A stretch of DNA of 64,000 nucleotides from Mucilaginibacter rivuli (GTDB lineage Bacteria; Bacteroidota; Bacteroidia; Sphingobacteriales; Sphingobacteriaceae). Position numbers and translations under genes: made by a program. Location: contig NZ_JAHXPQ010000004.1 of the NCBI RefSeq assembly GCF_019391655.1, forward strand, positions 62,001 through 126,000. Direction: 5' to 3'. Below the pieces are notes generated by a model that was not told where the DNA came from, did no database searches, and worked only from the letters and a program-made list of their open reading frames with translations. Position 1 is the stretch's first letter; each line of letters opens with the position of its first letter. Shown piece by piece: positions 27,596-37,370 of the stretch.

Positions 27596-28537
27596 ATGAC
27601 AGAAGAGGCTCAAAGCCGCATGCATCCGAGCATGCAGTTCCTATATATCATGTTTATTGCCATCGGATCATTGATCATCGGTGGCTTATTGGGGTTTGCT
27701 GTCGTTTTCGTTCTTTATGGTACAAATACCCTTACCGAGATAACTCATTTTAATACATCAGCCAGCCATGTTATATCCGGACTTTGGATAATACAAGTGT
27801 TAGGAGGCACCATTCCCCTGTTTTTAACTCCTGTCATTTTTGCCAAATACATAGTAAAACAGCCTCAATTTTACCTTAAAAACACATTTAAAGTATCGCC
27901 GGTGTTCTTTGTTACGGTCTTCGCCATCATGATCGTTTCGTCGCCATTAATGGACTTCCTGGTCACGCTTAACCAAAAAATGGTATTGCCACAATCATTA
28001 AACTGGCTGCAGCAGTGGATGCGTGAAAAAGAAGATGCCGCGCAAAAAGCAACACAGGCGTTAACCCAGTTTAAAACCATTTGGGATATGTTGCTGGCCT
28101 TGTTAATAATGGGCCTGCTTACCGCCGTTGCCGAAGAGTTTTTGTTTAGGGGAGGCATTCAGGGGATATTTACCCGCTGGACAAAAAATGCGCATGCGGG
28201 CATATGGATATCCGCCATCTTGTTCAGTGCTTTCCACGTAGAGTTTTTTGGCTTTTTACCCCGTATGATGCTGGGTGTTGGCTTTGGCTATTTTGTTTAT
28301 TACAGCGGCAGCATCTGGACGGCTGTGCTGGGGCATTTCATCAACAATGGCAGTGTTGTTATCATCACCTACCTTTTTCAGCAAAAAATAATCGGGTTCG
28401 ATCCGGATTCGTCTCATTATAATTACATTATTACCACACTCAGCTTAATTTTTACTGTATTTTTGTTCTTTATTTATCAAAAGGTAGCGTTATCGAAAAA
28501 ACAGTTACAAGGTTATAATGGAAAAGGATTGGGTTAA
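27596..28537 (+). CDS. CPBP-family intramembrane metalloprotease
   Basis: The protein (313 residues from the ATG at 27596) has about eight membrane helices. The CPBP/CAAX-protease motifs are present: EEFLFRGGIQG near 180, AFHVEFFGFLPRMMLG, and LGHFINN, giving the two Glu, two His and Asn ligands of the zinc site. Substrates are unknown in bacteria of this group. The upstream in-frame extension overlaps the dusB start and is rejected. It overlaps the DUF2007 gene by 20 bases, starting an operon with cdsA and psd. Confidence 0.88.
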   Translation: MTEEAQSRMHPSMQFLYIMFIAIGSLIIGGLLGFAVVFVLYGTNTLTEITHFNTSASHVISGLWIIQVLGGTIPLFLTPVIFAKYIVKQPQFYLKNTFKVSPVFFVTVFAIMIVSSPLMDFLVTLNQKMVLPQSLNWLQQWMREKEDAAQKATQALTQFKTIWDMLLALLIMGLLTAVAEEFLFRGGIQGIFTRWTKNAHAGIWISAILFSAFHVEFFGFLPRMMLGVGFGYFVYYSGSIWTAVLGHFINNGSVVIITYLFQQKIIGFDPDSSHYNYIITTLSLIFTVFLFFIYQKVALSKKQLQGYNGKGLG

Positions 28538-28727
28538 AATATATACCTCTGCTAATTATTATCAATCAGAAATTGTAAAGCAAGTGCTTACAGAGCACCA
28601 GATAGCCAGCGTACTAATTAACAGGCAAGATTCATCGCACCGCGCCTTTGGTAACATAGAAGTTTATATACATCAGGAAGATTTCAGCCAGGCTATTGAG
28701 CTGATCATACTGAACTCAAATGCTTAA
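28518..28727 (+). CDS. DUF2007-type small protein
   Basis: The 69-residue protein (WVKIYTSANYYQSEIVKQVL at the start, VYIHQEDFSQAIELI near the end) matches the DUF2007 fold, a small ferredoxin-like domain suggested to be a signal-transducing or PII-like module. It has no membrane helix. It is coupled to the CPBP gene by overlap and lies 5 bases before cdsA. Confidence 0.82.
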   Translation: MEKDWVKIYTSANYYQSEIVKQVLTEHQIASVLINRQDSSHRAFGNIEVYIHQEDFSQAIELIILNSNA

Positions 28728-28732
28728 TTTAT

Positions 28733-29536
28733 ATGAAGACTCGTGCCATAACAGGCTTCTTTTTTGTTGCTATCATGCTTGCCTCGGTTTTAACCGGGCC
28801 ATATGTTTTCACTGCCTTTTTCACCTTACTCAGCTTTTTATGCCTTAACGAGTTTTACAAGATCGTTAAATCGGCCGATATTAACCCTAACCGCATTGCC
28901 GGTTTAATTGGCGGCGGCCTTATATTTGCCGGCATTGGCCTGCACTACGTATTGATGATTGACTCTAAATGGCTGCTCATCATAATCCCGGTTATAGGCA
29001 GCATTTTTATTGCCGAACTGTACAAGCAATCAGAAACACCTTTTACTAATATTGGTTATACCATATTAGGTTTAGCTTACGCGATAGCACCTTTTAGCTT
29101 TTTCTTTGGCCTCGCTTTTATACAAGGCTCATACAGCAACCATTTTCCGCTGGTATTCCTCTTACTGTTATGGAGTAATGATACCGGGGCTTATGTTGTT
29201 GGCCGCTGGCTGGGTAAAACAAAATTGTTTGAGCGCCACTCTCCTAAAAAAACATGGGAAGGCTTTATTGGCGGCACCCTGTTCACGGTTTTTATCAGCG
29301 CGATTATAGCTTACTATTTTACCGATATTACGTGGCGCCAGTGGGCATCAATGGCTATTCTTATCTCCTGCTTTGGCACCATGGGCGATTTGGTTGAATC
29401 TATGCTTAAACGCAGCCTTAATGCAAAAGACTCCGGCAGCCTGCTGCCCGGCCATGGCGGCCTGCTCGACAGGTTTGATGGCTTGTTCCTTTCGGCACCA
29501 ATTGTATTTGCATACCTGTACTTAATTTCAAATTAG
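28733..29536 (+). CDS. cdsA: Phosphatidate cytidylyltransferase
   Basis: The 267-residue inner-membrane protein has about eight helices and the CdsA signature in the C-terminal third: KTWEGFIGG, LVESMLKRSLNAKDSGSLLPG and HGGLLDRFDGL, which hold the metal-binding Asp residues. It makes CDP-diacylglycerol from phosphatidic acid and CTP. It is followed by psd after 25 bases, so both ends of phosphatidylethanolamine synthesis are encoded together; pssA is not in the window. Confidence 0.95.
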   Translation: MKTRAITGFFFVAIMLASVLTGPYVFTAFFTLLSFLCLNEFYKIVKSADINPNRIAGLIGGGLIFAGIGLHYVLMIDSKWLLIIIPVIGSIFIAELYKQSETPFTNIGYTILGLAYAIAPFSFFFGLAFIQGSYSNHFPLVFLLLLWSNDTGAYVVGRWLGKTKLFERHSPKKTWEGFIGGTLFTVFISAIIAYYFTDITWRQWASMAILISCFGTMGDLVESMLKRSLNAKDSGSLLPGHGGLLDRFDGLFLSAPIVFAYLYLISN

Positions 29537-29561
29537 TAATTTTGCATAAAATTTTATTTAC

Positions 29562-30224
29562 ATGACTATCCATAAAGAAGGTTATACCTCTATCGCGCTT
29601 TGCATACTGTTTATTATGGTGCTTAACGCCATTATACAATTATATTTTCCCGGTGCTACCGCCTTTAAGTGGATCATCTATATCCTTTCGTTCGCACTGT
29701 TTGTTATCATCCTCCAGTTTTTCCGCAGCCCTGCCATTCAGATAAATATGGATGAGAAAATGGTACTTTGCCCTGCCGATGGCAAAGTAGTGGTAATTGA
29801 AGAAGTTGAAGAAACAGAATTTTTAAAAGATAAACGCATACAGATATCGGTATTTATGTCGCCCGTTAACGTGCACATTAACCGTAACCCTATCAGTGGT
29901 GTTGTAAAATTTTTTAAATACCACCCGGGTAAATTCCTGGTGGCATGGCACCCAAAATCATCTACCGAGAATGAACGTACTACCATCGCTATCGAAAACA
30001 GCAACGGCACTACGGTACTGTTCCGTCAAATAGCAGGCGCCTTGGCCCGCCGCATTGTTTGGTACGTAAAAGAAGGCGATGTTGTTGAGCAGGGCCAGCA
30101 ATTCGGCTTTATCAAATTCGGCTCTCGGGTTGATATCTTTTTGCCTTTAGGCACCAAGATCAATGTTGGTTTAGACGAGGTTGTAAAAGGCGGCAAAACC
30201 GTTTTAGCCGAGTTAAAAGCCTAA
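29562..30224 (+). CDS. psd: Phosphatidylserine decarboxylase (short PSD-A type)
   Basis: The 220-residue protein has two N-terminal helices, the VLCPADGKVV block near 65, SPVNVHINRNP, and the self-cleavage motif FIKFGSRVDIFLP near 185, where the Ser after Gly becomes the pyruvoyl group. Length and the GS form identify the archaeal/Bacteroidota type of PSD. It makes phosphatidylethanolamine at the inner membrane. The gene stops 2 bases before the convergent M1 peptidase gene. Confidence 0.93.
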   Translation: MTIHKEGYTSIALCILFIMVLNAIIQLYFPGATAFKWIIYILSFALFVIILQFFRSPAIQINMDEKMVLCPADGKVVVIEEVEETEFLKDKRIQISVFMSPVNVHINRNPISGVVKFFKYHPGKFLVAWHPKSSTENERTTIAIENSNGTTVLFRQIAGALARRIVWYVKEGDVVEQGQQFGFIKFGSRVDIFLPLGTKINVGLDEVVKGGKTVLAELKA

Positions 30225-30226
30225 AC

Positions 30227-32098
30227 CTATTTGGTTACCGTATAGGTATTATCCTTTTTATTCACGTCTGGATCATATGTCCCGCCAAGGTCAATTTTTA
30301 ATACCGTTTTTTCGGCCATAAAATTAATGGCGATGGCCTTATTACCATTTTTCCAGCACGATACATCACGGTGTATCTTTTTGGTAGTGCCGTTGATGTA
30401 ATGTACAGTCAGATCAACCGGCACCATCTTGGTACCAATGTTAGTTATAATTACCTGGTAATCCTTTTTATTAGTTACGGTTACCTTCGTGATAGCCTGA
30501 TCGGGCGCGCCGTTATCAAAGAACCAGTTTTTCCAAAACCAATTCAAATTCATGCCCGAGCCTGTATTCATGCAATTAAAAAAATCATAAGGCATAGGGT
30601 GCTTGCCATGCCATTGCTCAATATAATAATGCAGCGCTTTGGTAAATAAGGCATCACCCAGCATATCCTTAACATACATATAACCCAAACCGGGTTTAGG
30701 GTAGCTGTTTGTTAAAAAACTAACTCCTGCCAATTGTGGGGTAAGTGTTATAATAGGTACATCATCTTCTTTACCGGCATTACTTTCGTAGGATTCGATT
30801 GCGTAATCATCCACTATCGTAGGGTTAATTATAGGCGATATAACCCACTCGCCTATGGTTGCCCACCCTTCATCCATCCAGCCATATTTAGTCTCGTTAA
30901 TGCCCATATAAAAGGGGAACATGGTATGGAATATCTCGTGGTCGGTAAGCTCAATCTCATCTTCCATTTTATCAAGTGGGTTATCATTTACCATCATAGG
31001 GTATTCCATCTGGTCCAGCCCGTCAAAAACAGTTTCGTGCGGGTAAGGGTACGGCCATTTCGGAAATTTGAAGCTCATCGCTTCTACCGTTTTACGTGCA
31101 TAGTTAACCACTTCAAAATAATCTTTATGGATGGGGTTGAATACTGCATCAACCCGTGTACGCCTGCGCGTAACCGAATCAACCACCAGGCTGGATGCCT
31201 TCCATAAATAATGGTCGCTTAACGCAAAAGCAAGGTCGGTAACATTATCAGCTTCAAACTTCCAGGTATTGAATGTGTTTTTACTGGTAACTGTACCATT
31301 TTTTAGGTCGGCTTCGGTTATTACATCGGTAACGCTGTCAGCCTTACCTGCAATTTCAATCTGTTTTACAATGCCAGGCTGGTAAACCTCATTGGCATTG
31401 ATCAAATCGCCTGTTGCCCATACCGCGTATTTGCCGGGTACGGTAATATCAGCATTAAAGTGGCAAAAGTCATTGTAAAACTCTTCGTTGCCCAGGTACT
31501 GGTACCTGTTCCAACCATCAATATCATCGTAAACTGCTATGCGGGGGAAAAAGTAAGCAATAAAATATGAGCCCGAATCAACCTGGCCGGTACGCACATG
31601 TGATGTTTTATTGAGTGTATAGCTATAATCAACCGTTACATGCAGTTTACCTTTACTAAGCAACGGACTGACCTCGGTACGCATATTTGTGCCGTCTATC
31701 TGTACTTTTCCAAGGTCCTTATCAGTTTGGTTAATACTTAGCTTTTTAATTTTAACTCCATCTCCCATATCTGCGGCATCAACCTTGTAATTACGCATCG
31801 CGTTCTTTTTGTAAAAGTTGGGGTATAACTTAAATACCAACTCCTTTAAAGTATCCGGGCTATTATTGATATAATCAATATCAACTGTCCCTGTCAGCAA
31901 GCGGGTATCGGGGTTAAAGTTTATTTTAATGCGGTAATCGGCAGTGTTTTGCCAGTAGTTTTTGCCCGGTGCGCCACCAAGTGTACGCGTTTCCTTTTTA
32001 TAGGTAGCCTCAATGTTTAAAGGTTTTACCAAATAGGTTTGTGCAAAGCCGCTTGTTGCGAAAAGCAGAGCAATGAGCAGTAATCTATATCTTACCAT
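30227..32098 (-). CDS. M1-family metallopeptidase, secreted
   Basis: From the Met at 32098 the product is 623 residues with a signal peptide (MVRYRLLLIALLFATSGFAQ). The M1 aminopeptidase zinc site is complete: HEIFH near residue 387, then 18 residues and the third ligand Glu in DEGWAT. The N-terminal beta domain (TGTVDIDYINNSPDTLKELVFKLYP) is also typical. It would act on peptides in the periplasm or outside the cell. The Met at 32125 would put nine extra residues before the signal peptide and is less likely. Confidence 0.92.
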   Translation of the reverse strand: MVRYRLLLIALLFATSGFAQTYLVKPLNIEATYKKETRTLGGAPGKNYWQNTADYRIKINFNPDTRLLTGTVDIDYINNSPDTLKELVFKLYPNFYKKNAMRNYKVDAADMGDGVKIKKLSINQTDKDLGKVQIDGTNMRTEVSPLLSKGKLHVTVDYSYTLNKTSHVRTGQVDSGSYFIAYFFPRIAVYDDIDGWNRYQYLGNEEFYNDFCHFNADITVPGKYAVWATGDLINANEVYQPGIVKQIEIAGKADSVTDVITEADLKNGTVTSKNTFNTWKFEADNVTDLAFALSDHYLWKASSLVVDSVTRRRTRVDAVFNPIHKDYFEVVNYARKTVEAMSFKFPKWPYPYPHETVFDGLDQMEYPMMVNDNPLDKMEDEIELTDHEIFHTMFPFYMGINETKYGWMDEGWATIGEWVISPIINPTIVDDYAIESYESNAGKEDDVPIITLTPQLAGVSFLTNSYPKPGLGYMYVKDMLGDALFTKALHYYIEQWHGKHPMPYDFFNCMNTGSGMNLNWFWKNWFFDNGAPDQAITKVTVTNKKDYQVIITNIGTKMVPVDLTVHYINGTTKKIHRDVSCWKNGNKAIAINFMAEKTVLKIDLGGTYDPDVNKKDNTYTVTK

Positions 32099-32331
32099 AA
32101 GCAGGTTATTGGCCCCAAAACACATGAGTATTTATGGGTAAATTCAGTATGCAAATTTTTAAATGTGCTGATGTGTAATTATCAGGAGGGGGGGTAAATC
32201 AGGTATTTTAAAATATCCATCTTTACGTTTCTCAACATAGGTTTTTACACAAAGAGCCTTGCACAAATATACAAAATTTCGGGTACAGTTTTCCAATCCC
32301 AATACGTTACTACACACCCACAAGGCATAAA

Positions 32332-32354
32332 AAAAGCGCTTATTCAGCGCTTTT
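32332..32354 (-). terminator. Terminator after the glutathione peroxidase gene
   Basis: AAAAGCGCT, loop TATTC, AGCGCTTTT is a perfect 9-bp hairpin. Read on the minus strand it comes 6 bases after the peroxidase stop codon and is followed by seven T residues. The rest of the 230-base gap up to the peptidase gene holds a seven-G run at 32188-32194 and nothing else clear. Confidence 0.8.
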
Positions 32355-32359
32355 AAATA

Positions 32360-32869
32360 TTAAAGTTTCGATGTGATAGCCGGATCGAGCGGCTCAACTG
32401 TTGAACGGTAACGGTGAATCAGATTTCCATTCTCATCGATCAGGAATTTTTCAAAATTCCATTTTATCTCGCCTGTAAAATCAGGATTCTCGGCACTGGT
32501 AAGGTATTTAAATAAGGGTGATATATCCTCTCCTTTTACACTTACTTTTTCGCTAAGCGGGAAAGTAACACCAAAGTTTTTTGAGCAAAACTCTTTTATC
32601 ATCGGGTTTGAGCCAGGCTCCTGGCCACCAAAGTTATTTGCCGGAAAGCCTACTACAACCAATTTGCCCTTATACTTATCGGCTAATTTTTGTAATTGCT
32701 CATATTGGTAAGTATAACCGCATTTTGAAGCAGTATTAACAACCAATACTTTTTTTCCTTTGTATTTGGCGAGGCTAAACTCGGCGCCATCAATATTTTT
32801 CAGTTTAAAATCATAAACTGATGCCGGCGCGATAAACAACAGGGTAAGCATTAATGCTAATGTTTTCAT
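32360..32869 (-). CDS. Glutathione peroxidase-like thiol peroxidase, exported
   Basis: The 169-residue protein has a signal-peptide-like start (MKTLALMLTLLFIAPAS) followed by a full glutathione peroxidase domain: VNTASKCGYTYQYEQL with the peroxidatic Cys50, GFPANNFGGQEPG with the active-site Gln, and WNFEKFLID with the Trp. Bacterial members of this Cys type usually use thioredoxin-like reductants. The signal suggests a periplasmic role against peroxides. It is a single gene with its own terminator. Confidence 0.9.
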   Translation of the reverse strand: MKTLALMLTLLFIAPASVYDFKLKNIDGAEFSLAKYKGKKVLVVNTASKCGYTYQYEQLQKLADKYKGKLVVVGFPANNFGGQEPGSNPMIKEFCSKNFGVTFPLSEKVSVKGEDISPLFKYLTSAENPDFTGEIKWNFEKFLIDENGNLIHRYRSTVEPLDPAITSKL

Positions 32870-32941
32870 TTTTTTAATGATTTAATTGTCAGCAATGTTA
32901 ACAAGTTTTTTACATAATAATCAAGAAAATCAGCCAGGTAG

Positions 32942-33370
32942 CTAAAATTTTACTTCGGCAAGGTATTGGTTTTCTTTTTGCGTCATCAGGGCTTTATCCT
33001 TTTTGCTTTTATCTGTGTAACCAAGCAAATGTAAAACGCCATGTATCATAACGCGGTGCAGCTCGTGCGTAGTATCAACACCAAAAGTTTGCGCGTTTTC
33101 GCGGATGCGGTCAACAGAAATAAATATATCACCGGTTACGCTCTTTTCTATCTCCGAATTATCAAAAGTGATGATATCGGTATAAGTATCATGATCCAGG
33201 TATTGTTGGTTTAGCGCCAGCAAATACATATCCGAACAGAAAATATAGTTTACCTCGCTCAGGCTGTAGCCCTCGGCAACTATGGTATTGTGTATCCAGT
33301 TACGCAGCGCCGTTTTGCTTTTAGGCTTAAATTTAATATCCTCTTCAAAAAAGAAAACAGGTATGGACAT
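32942..33370 (-). CDS. ybeY: Endoribonuclease/rRNA maturation factor YbeY
   Basis: The 142-residue protein has the YbeY zinc-site region MIHGVLHLLGYTDKSK. Two His of the classic HGxLHLxGyDH motif are present; where enterobacterial YbeY has the third His this protein has GYTDK, a variant I associate with Bacteroidota YbeY (from memory). DTYTDIITF and the SDMYLLALNQQYL block are also family features. It functions in 16S rRNA 3' processing and ribosome quality control. Stop and start spacing put it in one operon with the RsbW-like and DUF4175 genes. Confidence 0.92.
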   Translation of the reverse strand: MSIPVFFFEEDIKFKPKSKTALRNWIHNTIVAEGYSLSEVNYIFCSDMYLLALNQQYLDHDTYTDIITFDNSEIEKSVTGDIFISVDRIRENAQTFGVDTTHELHRVMIHGVLHLLGYTDKSKKDKALMTQKENQYLAEVKF

Positions 33371-33372
33371 TA

Positions 33373-33807
33373 CTATATTTTAAAATGCAGCTCAACCTCA
33401 TTACCGGTAGCATTAAAAATGCATTGGTCGGCTAATTGCTTTATAATAAATACCCCACGGCCGGTTAAGCTCTCTAAATTTTCGGGCGCGGTTGGATCGG
33501 GCAGGTGGTTATAGTCAAACCCGGGGCCTTCATCGGTAAGGGTCCATACAATGCGGCGGTTATCAACCTCGGCATTTATAATTACTTTTTTATCTTCCTG
33601 CAATTTATTGCCATGTACAATAGCATTTATAAAAACCTCGTTAAGGCAGGTCATCATATTTGCAAAAGTATCATCAGCAATTTTATACTTATCTGCCAGC
33701 TCCTCTATCAGGTTTTCAAGCGCTGTTAGACTTTCCATTTTTGATGGTAGCTGCAAAGTAAACAATGCGCCGGTATCTACATTGGCTTGTTCCATATTAT
33801 TTGCCAT
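33373..33807 (-). CDS. RsbW-like anti-sigma/ATP-binding regulator
   Basis: The protein (about 144 residues) is a GHKL-fold ATPase domain of the RsbW/SpoIIAB class: CLNEVFINAIVHGNK is the N box, DEGPGFDYNHLPDP the G1 box and LTGRGVFIIKQL the G2 box. Such proteins bind ATP and inhibit sigma factors or act on STAS-domain antagonists by phosphorylation. No partner gene is beside it. It overlaps the end of the DUF4175 gene by 11 bases if the start at 33807 is right (MANNMEQ); MEQ or the start at 33819 are alternatives. Confidence 0.88.
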   Translation of the reverse strand: MANNMEQANVDTGALFTLQLPSKMESLTALENLIEELADKYKIADDTFANMMTCLNEVFINAIVHGNKLQEDKKVIINAEVDNRRIVWTLTDEGPGFDYNHLPDPTAPENLESLTGRGVFIIKQLADQCIFNATGNEVELHFKI

Positions 33808-36800
33808 TAATTTGATCAAAATATAACTTCACTTTGGTTTTATAATAATAGTTTAAAGCCGGGGGAACGGTCTGTATTTGCTCGGTTTGTTTGTTTTTCA
33901 TTAACTGATAGTTTTGTAATGCCTTTACATAACCCGGGGGTAATTCTTTTGCGGCATTGCTCTCTCTTTGTTTGTCCTGCTCTTGCTCCCTTTCTGCCTT
34001 TTCTGCTTCCAATAAGCGGGTTTGTATCTGTTGTTGCCTCTTCAGTGTTTCGTCCAATACTCTTCTGTTTACGAGATCTTTTTCAGTTTGTTCCATTTCT
34101 TTGGAAATATTATCCAAATTGCCCCCACTTTTGCCCCCGTTTTTTAACTGTTGGTTATTAAACTCTTGCAAGGCCTGCCTGATTTGCTGCTGCTCTCGGG
34201 CCATTTTTGCAAGCTGTTCACTCATGTTGCCATCCTGGCCCTGGCCTTGTTTGCCGGGGTTACCTTTTTGGCCCTGCTGCTGCATTTGATCGCGCATTTT
34301 CTGCATATTCTGGTTCAACTGCTGCTGCATCTTGCTCAGTTGCGACATGGATTGCGATTTCTTTTTCCCCTTTCCTTTGCCGCCTTTGGCATTTTTCATT
34401 TGGTTTTGTACATTATCCAACGCCTCTGCCAACATTAGTGCCAAATTGTTCATCGATGTCATGGCGTATTGCTGGCTACGGTTAGCCTCGCCTGTACGGC
34501 GGTCGCCTAAACTGGCTATCGCCGCATCAATATTTGTATTAATGGCAGTAACCTCTTTATTAACTGTCGACTGAATCTGGGGAACACGCTTACTCAACGA
34601 ATATAAGCTATCTTCCACATTTTTCATATTGTCTTTTATATCTTTTTGTTTTTCGGCAAGGCCAATGTAGCTTGGGTCGTTCGTGTTTATGCCGCGCAGG
34701 GTTTGCATGGTTTTTTCTTCATCAAACGAGCTATTTACCAGGCTTTTGATCAATTCGCGTAGTTGCTGCACATTAATGGCATCGTCCTTTTCTTCGCTCT
34801 CCTGTTGTTCTTTTTGCAGTTTCTCCGATAGCTGCTTCATCTCTTTAGCTGCCTGCTGCTGCGATTTTGAAGCCTTCTGCTTGTTGTTCTTATTCAGTTC
34901 TTCAGCGCTTTGCTGCATTTTATCGTCAATACTTTTGGTGTCTTCTTTAGGGTCTTCCAGGTTATTCTTCTGCTCTAATTGCTCGTTTTTTTCTTTCAAT
35001 TCATCAAGGCCTTTTTCTACATCTTTAAAATCCTTATTCAGTTTATCCTGTTGTTGCTGTAGTTCTTTCTGGTCACTATTGGGTTGTTTTGCCTGGTCAG
35101 CAACCTTTTGCTGTTGCTCGGCCATTTTATCCAGCTTGCTAATGCTTTCGTTCATTTTCTGGTCAAACTCCAGTTGCTTGTATAACTCAAGCATCCTGTC
35201 GAGCTCCTTCTTCAACGATTTGCTATCAGTTTGCATTTTCTGCAATTCATCCTGAGTTAAATCCTTTTGGTTTTGCTCCAGCAGTTTTTGCAGGTTTTTA
35301 AGCATATCGCGGGTTTTCTGGTCGAGCACATTATCAAACAGGTCTTTTATCTGTTTTTGCTTTTCCATTATCTCATGGCTCTGCTGCTTGTTCTCCTGGC
35401 GGTCAAACAGGTTTTGCTTGTTCTCTTTCTGGATATCCTGCACCAGGTTCTCTAATTCTTTACGTTTCTCCAGCAAGTCTTGTATCTGCTTTTTCTCATC
35501 AAACGAAAGTGAATTTTTATTCAGTAGCATCTGGTTCAGCTTCTGCGCATCACGCTCCACCTGTGCCGAAAGTTTAATGGCCGATTGCATCTTATCTTTA
35601 ACAGATTTTGACCCTGCTTCTAATTGCTGGTTCATTTCCTGCTCGGTAGGCATGTGCAAATTACGTTCGGGTGTGCGGGCTGTTTTAGCTCCGGTAACGC
35701 CGTTATTATCGGCAACTTCAAAATAGTAAGTTACTTCGTCGCCGGGTTTGGCTCCAAGCTGTTTCAAATCCCAATAGTAAAAAAAGTCCGACTGGGCCGC
35801 GCTCAGGTCAGCTTTAATTGTTTTGGTGATGATGGTTGGCTTTTGATTGTTATGCGATTCGATCTTATAATGAAACGTAAGGTTTGAAAAACCATGATCA
35901 TCCTGAATATTCCCGTTAAAATACAACGCCTTCGAACTGATGGAATCCGGCTTCTCTTCAACTGCTATGGTTGGCGGCAGATCGTTTACCACGTTAATTC
36001 GGTATGATGCCGAATCGCCATGGGCAACTGCAACGTTTACGGCCTTTAAGGTGTAGATAGCCGGTTGTAATACCCGTTCGCTATGTATAAAAACATTATC
36101 GGCAGGCTTTAAGTGCGCCGTGCGGTTATTCATTTCAAACGCAACCTCATCCGTATTCTGGGTATGTAACTGCCAGCGTACCGTTGTTCCTTCGGGGATG
36201 GTCAGATCGCCGGCATTGCTTAAATGCTCAGTTGCCTTATGCAGGTATGCCGGGTATTGCAGGTCAACATCAAAGTGCAGCAGGGATGGTTTCAGGTTAA
36301 CGTTTATTTCATATTCCTGCGATGAAAAATCATTCCCCATTAGCTTAAAATGCACGCTTTGCTGCAGGTTGCTAAAAACGTAATGAAACTTGCCGATGCT
36401 TTCCTTATCCAGCTTAAAGGTATTGTTACCCGTTTCCAGGTACACCTCATTCGGGAATTTATCACCGCTTAGTTTCAGCTCAAGCTTAAAATCTTCGCCC
36501 TGCACTGCCGATAGCTTCGCGTTGGTGATCACAAACTGAAAAGGCGCTTTTGGCGCGAAGTACTGGTTATGCTTAAGCAAACGCTCGGTACTGTCTGTTA
36601 AAACCGATGGGACCGTAAAAGCGAGCAATACAATAATTGCCAGCGGCGCCAATGCCCATTTAAGGTATTTGGTATTCTCTTTTATTTTAATAGCCGATGG
36701 AAAACTTACCGGTTTAAGCGTACCGATCTTTTGATCGATACTGGCTTCTATTAAACTTCGCTGGCCGGGCGTTTCATCGGCAAGGCGTTTTAGTTGAAGA

Positions 36801-37141
36801 GTGTTGAGCAGCTTATCCTGCACATCAGTAAAATGCGTGCCGATAATTTCGGCAGCCTCATCATGCGATATTACACCACCCAATTTAAAATAGGCCATTA
36901 GGGGCGGTAAAACCAGCCAGGCAAAAACGCCCAAATTGAGCAGGATATAACCAAAAAACAAGCAAGTACGCAGTATAGTGCTAAAATTGCCAAAGTATTC
37001 GCTTAAAACGGTAAGTATGTAGGCAGTAAAAATGGTTGCACCCAAAAAGATAACCCCACGCAGTAGTTTATTGAGATAATACCTGCGTATAAAGGTGTCG
37101 ATCTTCCCGATCAGCAGATCATAATTACTTGCTCCCTGCAT
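33797..37141 (-). CDS. DUF4175-family giant membrane protein with coiled coil
   Basis: The 1114-residue protein has two to three N-terminal membrane helices (about 30-75 and 155-175), a long beta-rich periplasmic region to about 500, and then roughly 500 residues of Gln/Lys/Glu-rich coiled coil with low complexity (repeated KQQ, MQQQ, QKEQ stretches). This architecture is that of DUF4175 proteins found across Bacteroidota; function unknown. It is probably cotranscribed with the RsbW-like and ybeY genes. Large open frames on the opposite strand over the coiled coil are composition shadows. Confidence 0.88.
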   Translation of the reverse strand: MQGASNYDLLIGKIDTFIRRYYLNKLLRGVIFLGATIFTAYILTVLSEYFGNFSTILRTCLFFGYILLNLGVFAWLVLPPLMAYFKLGGVISHDEAAEIIGTHFTDVQDKLLNTLQLKRLADETPGQRSLIEASIDQKIGTLKPVSFPSAIKIKENTKYLKWALAPLAIIVLLAFTVPSVLTDSTERLLKHNQYFAPKAPFQFVITNAKLSAVQGEDFKLELKLSGDKFPNEVYLETGNNTFKLDKESIGKFHYVFSNLQQSVHFKLMGNDFSSQEYEINVNLKPSLLHFDVDLQYPAYLHKATEHLSNAGDLTIPEGTTVRWQLHTQNTDEVAFEMNNRTAHLKPADNVFIHSERVLQPAIYTLKAVNVAVAHGDSASYRINVVNDLPPTIAVEEKPDSISSKALYFNGNIQDDHGFSNLTFHYKIESHNNQKPTIITKTIKADLSAAQSDFFYYWDLKQLGAKPGDEVTYYFEVADNNGVTGAKTARTPERNLHMPTEQEMNQQLEAGSKSVKDKMQSAIKLSAQVERDAQKLNQMLLNKNSLSFDEKKQIQDLLEKRKELENLVQDIQKENKQNLFDRQENKQQSHEIMEKQKQIKDLFDNVLDQKTRDMLKNLQKLLEQNQKDLTQDELQKMQTDSKSLKKELDRMLELYKQLEFDQKMNESISKLDKMAEQQQKVADQAKQPNSDQKELQQQQDKLNKDFKDVEKGLDELKEKNEQLEQKNNLEDPKEDTKSIDDKMQQSAEELNKNNKQKASKSQQQAAKEMKQLSEKLQKEQQESEEKDDAINVQQLRELIKSLVNSSFDEEKTMQTLRGINTNDPSYIGLAEKQKDIKDNMKNVEDSLYSLSKRVPQIQSTVNKEVTAINTNIDAAIASLGDRRTGEANRSQQYAMTSMNNLALMLAEALDNVQNQMKNAKGGKGKGKKKSQSMSQLSKMQQQLNQNMQKMRDQMQQQGQKGNPGKQGQGQDGNMSEQLAKMAREQQQIRQALQEFNNQQLKNGGKSGGNLDNISKEMEQTEKDLVNRRVLDETLKRQQQIQTRLLEAEKAEREQEQDKQRESNAAKELPPGYVKALQNYQLMKNKQTEQIQTVPPALNYYYKTKVKLYFDQINGK

Positions 37142-37300
37142 AGGTTTCTTTAATACGCTAATATATTAAAAGATTGTATTAAAACGGCAATTACCGCATG
37201 TAATTATCGCGTTATGTTAAATAACCAGACAAATTACTCCTATGGCATTATTAGCATTTTTTATTGACGGGGCTTGGTTTATAATAGCCCTCAAAAATAA

Positions 37301-37332
37301 AAAACCGCCCTCCAAATTACAGGGGCGGTTTT
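37301..37332. terminator. Bidirectional-type terminator between the small secreted protein and DUF4175
   Basis: AAAACCGCCC at 37301-37310 pairs with GGGCGGTTTT at 37323-37332, a 10-bp stem with T or A runs on both sides. On the minus strand it lies just after the stop of the small secreted protein gene (37371), for which it is the natural terminator. Confidence 0.8.
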
Positions 37333-37370
37333 AAGGTTAAATAAGTATTAAAGTTATCGTAAAGGGTTTA

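Noticed and set aside
34683..35255. 190-codon Ser/Cys/Leu-rich frame opposite the DUF4175 coiled coil
   Set aside because: It is the complement of Gln/Lys-rich repeats; composition is low complexity and no start signal or homology is visible.
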